A stretch of 41,984 nt of DNA, taken from CAZIGK01 sp964538615 (GTDB taxonomy: Bacteria > Pseudomonadota > Alphaproteobacteria > Rickettsiales > RI-342). Every line of letters starts with the position of its first letter. Position 1 is the first letter of the stretch. Positions 41,587 to 41,984 of the stretch are shown piece by piece. The translations under genes were made by a program, and so were the position numbers. The stretch spans positions 1 through 41,984 of the forward strand of contig CAZIGK010000015.1 of assembly GCA_964538615.1 (NCBI GenBank), given 5' to 3'. The notes under the pieces are model-generated. The model saw only the letters and a program-made list of their open reading frames with translations, made no database searches and was not told the origin of the DNA.

Positions 41587-41903
41587 CTTTCCCCCGCATT
41601 TTTCTGTTGTTCGTGCGCCCCTGCGCGATTCGAACGAATGTAGGTTAAGGCTCTTTTGGGCGTAGCCCAAAAGGGGCGAATCGCTCAGGGACCGCCACTT
41701 TCCCCCGCATTTTTCTGTTGTTCGTGCGCCCNNNNNNNNNNNNNNNNNNNNNNNNNNNNNNNNNNNNNNNNNNNNNNNNNNNNNNNNNNNNNNNNNNNNN
41801 NNNNNNNNNNNNNNNNNNNNNNNNNNNNNNNGGGGCGAATCGCTCAGGGACCGCCACTTTCCCCCGCATTTTTCTGTTGTTCGTGCACCCCTGTGCGATT
41901 CGA
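41562..41903 (+). repeat. tandem array of tRNA-Arg 3' ends (111-bp unit)
   Basis: CGAATCGCTCAGGGACCGCCA, the tRNA from the T-loop through CCA, recurs at 41566, 41677 (111 bp later) and 41836 after the gap. Each unit contains the tail, a spacer, an inverted copy of the T-arm and acceptor strand (41619-41636, matching the reverse complement of 41562-41579 at 17 of 18 bases; again after the gap) and a hairpin CTTTTGGGC-gta-GCCCAAAAG (41653-41673) just before the next tail. The last unit breaks off after GAACGAATATAG. Open frames across it on both strands are artefacts. Confidence 0.9.
41732..41831. other. assembly gap (100 N) inside the tRNA-Arg array
   Basis: Exactly 100 N, a placeholder. The flanks hold only 59 nt of the 111-nt period, so at least 52 nt, and probably whole units, are missing. 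Confidence 0.95.
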
Positions 41904-41943
41904 ACGAATATAGCCAAGGAATCATTTTTGCGTGGGACAAGAA

Positions 41944-41984
41944 CGGCGGCAAGCAGGCCGCCGCCTTTAGCGAACGCAGTGAGA
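41944..41984. repeat. partial third copy of the dispersed repeat, cut by the window end
   Basis: A hairpin CGGCGGC-aagcag-GCCGCCG (41944-41963) is followed by 21 nt (41964-41984) identical to 43-63 in copy A, right up to the window edge. Confidence 0.65.

Noticed and set aside
37622..41903. The two arrays as CRISPR arrays
   Set aside because: Units are contiguous ~110-bp tandem copies without variable spacers, each includes tRNA sequence, and no cas genes are present.
41542..41952. Open frames on both strands across the tRNA-Arg array
   Set aside because: The 111-bp period keeps frames open. The peptides come from tRNA and hairpin sequence, contain the N gap and have no ribosome site.
1..41984. 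Integrated mobile element or genomic island near the tRNA genes
   Set aside because: No integrase, transposase, phage or plasmid gene is visible, and the genes around both tRNAs are housekeeping or envelope genes.

Overview
The window reads as a chromosome segment of an alphaproteobacterium of moderate GC content. I cannot place it to genus. Supporting signs are a cysteine-free ribosomal protein L31, the alphaproteobacterial type of phosphoserine aminotransferase, the gene order gpmI-envC-ctpA-yibQ-rppH, two-subunit glycyl-tRNA synthetase and an Irr/ICE-like palindrome. Almost all space is coding, and many neighbouring genes overlap by a few bases. No transposase, integrase or phage gene is visible.

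Layout. 1-236 is a dispersed repeat. 237-2486 (-) is ispB-hemW; 2625-5019 (+) is dapB-xseA; 5030-7244 (-) is trxB, an unknown gene and a 2-Cys peroxiredoxin with an Irr-like box. 7508-11185 (+) holds an OmpA-like protein, a FAH-family hydrolase, a polyprenyl-phosphate sugar transferase and UDP-xylose synthase. 11269-15352 (-) is a signalling module: TonB-dependent receptor, YfiR-like protein with an in-frame stop, and CHASE8-type histidine kinase. 15536-17378 (-) has a histidine-less HPt-like protein, a response regulator, a small lipoprotein and an HPt protein. 17362-24032 (-) is an envelope operon: phoU-gpmI-envC-ctpA-yibQ-rppH, with the HPt gene overlapping its end. 24218-30896 (-) has a membrane protein, gamma-carbonic anhydrase, argC, a second dispersed repeat, serC-serA and degP. 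31140-34550 (+) is glyQ-panD-glyS. 34574-36251 holds three unrecognised genes. 36448-37552 (-) is rpmE and terC. 38239-40811 (+) is ydbH-ynbE-ydbL, and bamE (-) follows.

The most unusual structures are two non-coding arrays, one directly downstream of each tRNA gene in the window: tRNA-CAU (probably Ile2, minus strand) and tRNA-Arg(ACG) (plus strand). Each array repeats a unit (108 bp and 111 bp) that starts in the T-loop of its tRNA and runs through the acceptor 3' strand and encoded CCA into flanking DNA. The two units differ in sequence but share one plan: tRNA tail, short spacer, near-perfect inverted copy of the T-arm, strong hairpin, next tail. Each array is interrupted by exactly 100 N, so the true copy number is unknown. 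E. coli tyrT, which carries tandem repeats of its tRNA 3' end, is the nearest precedent I know; the inverted T-arm in both units is what makes this pair stand out. What the arrays do is not shown by the sequence.
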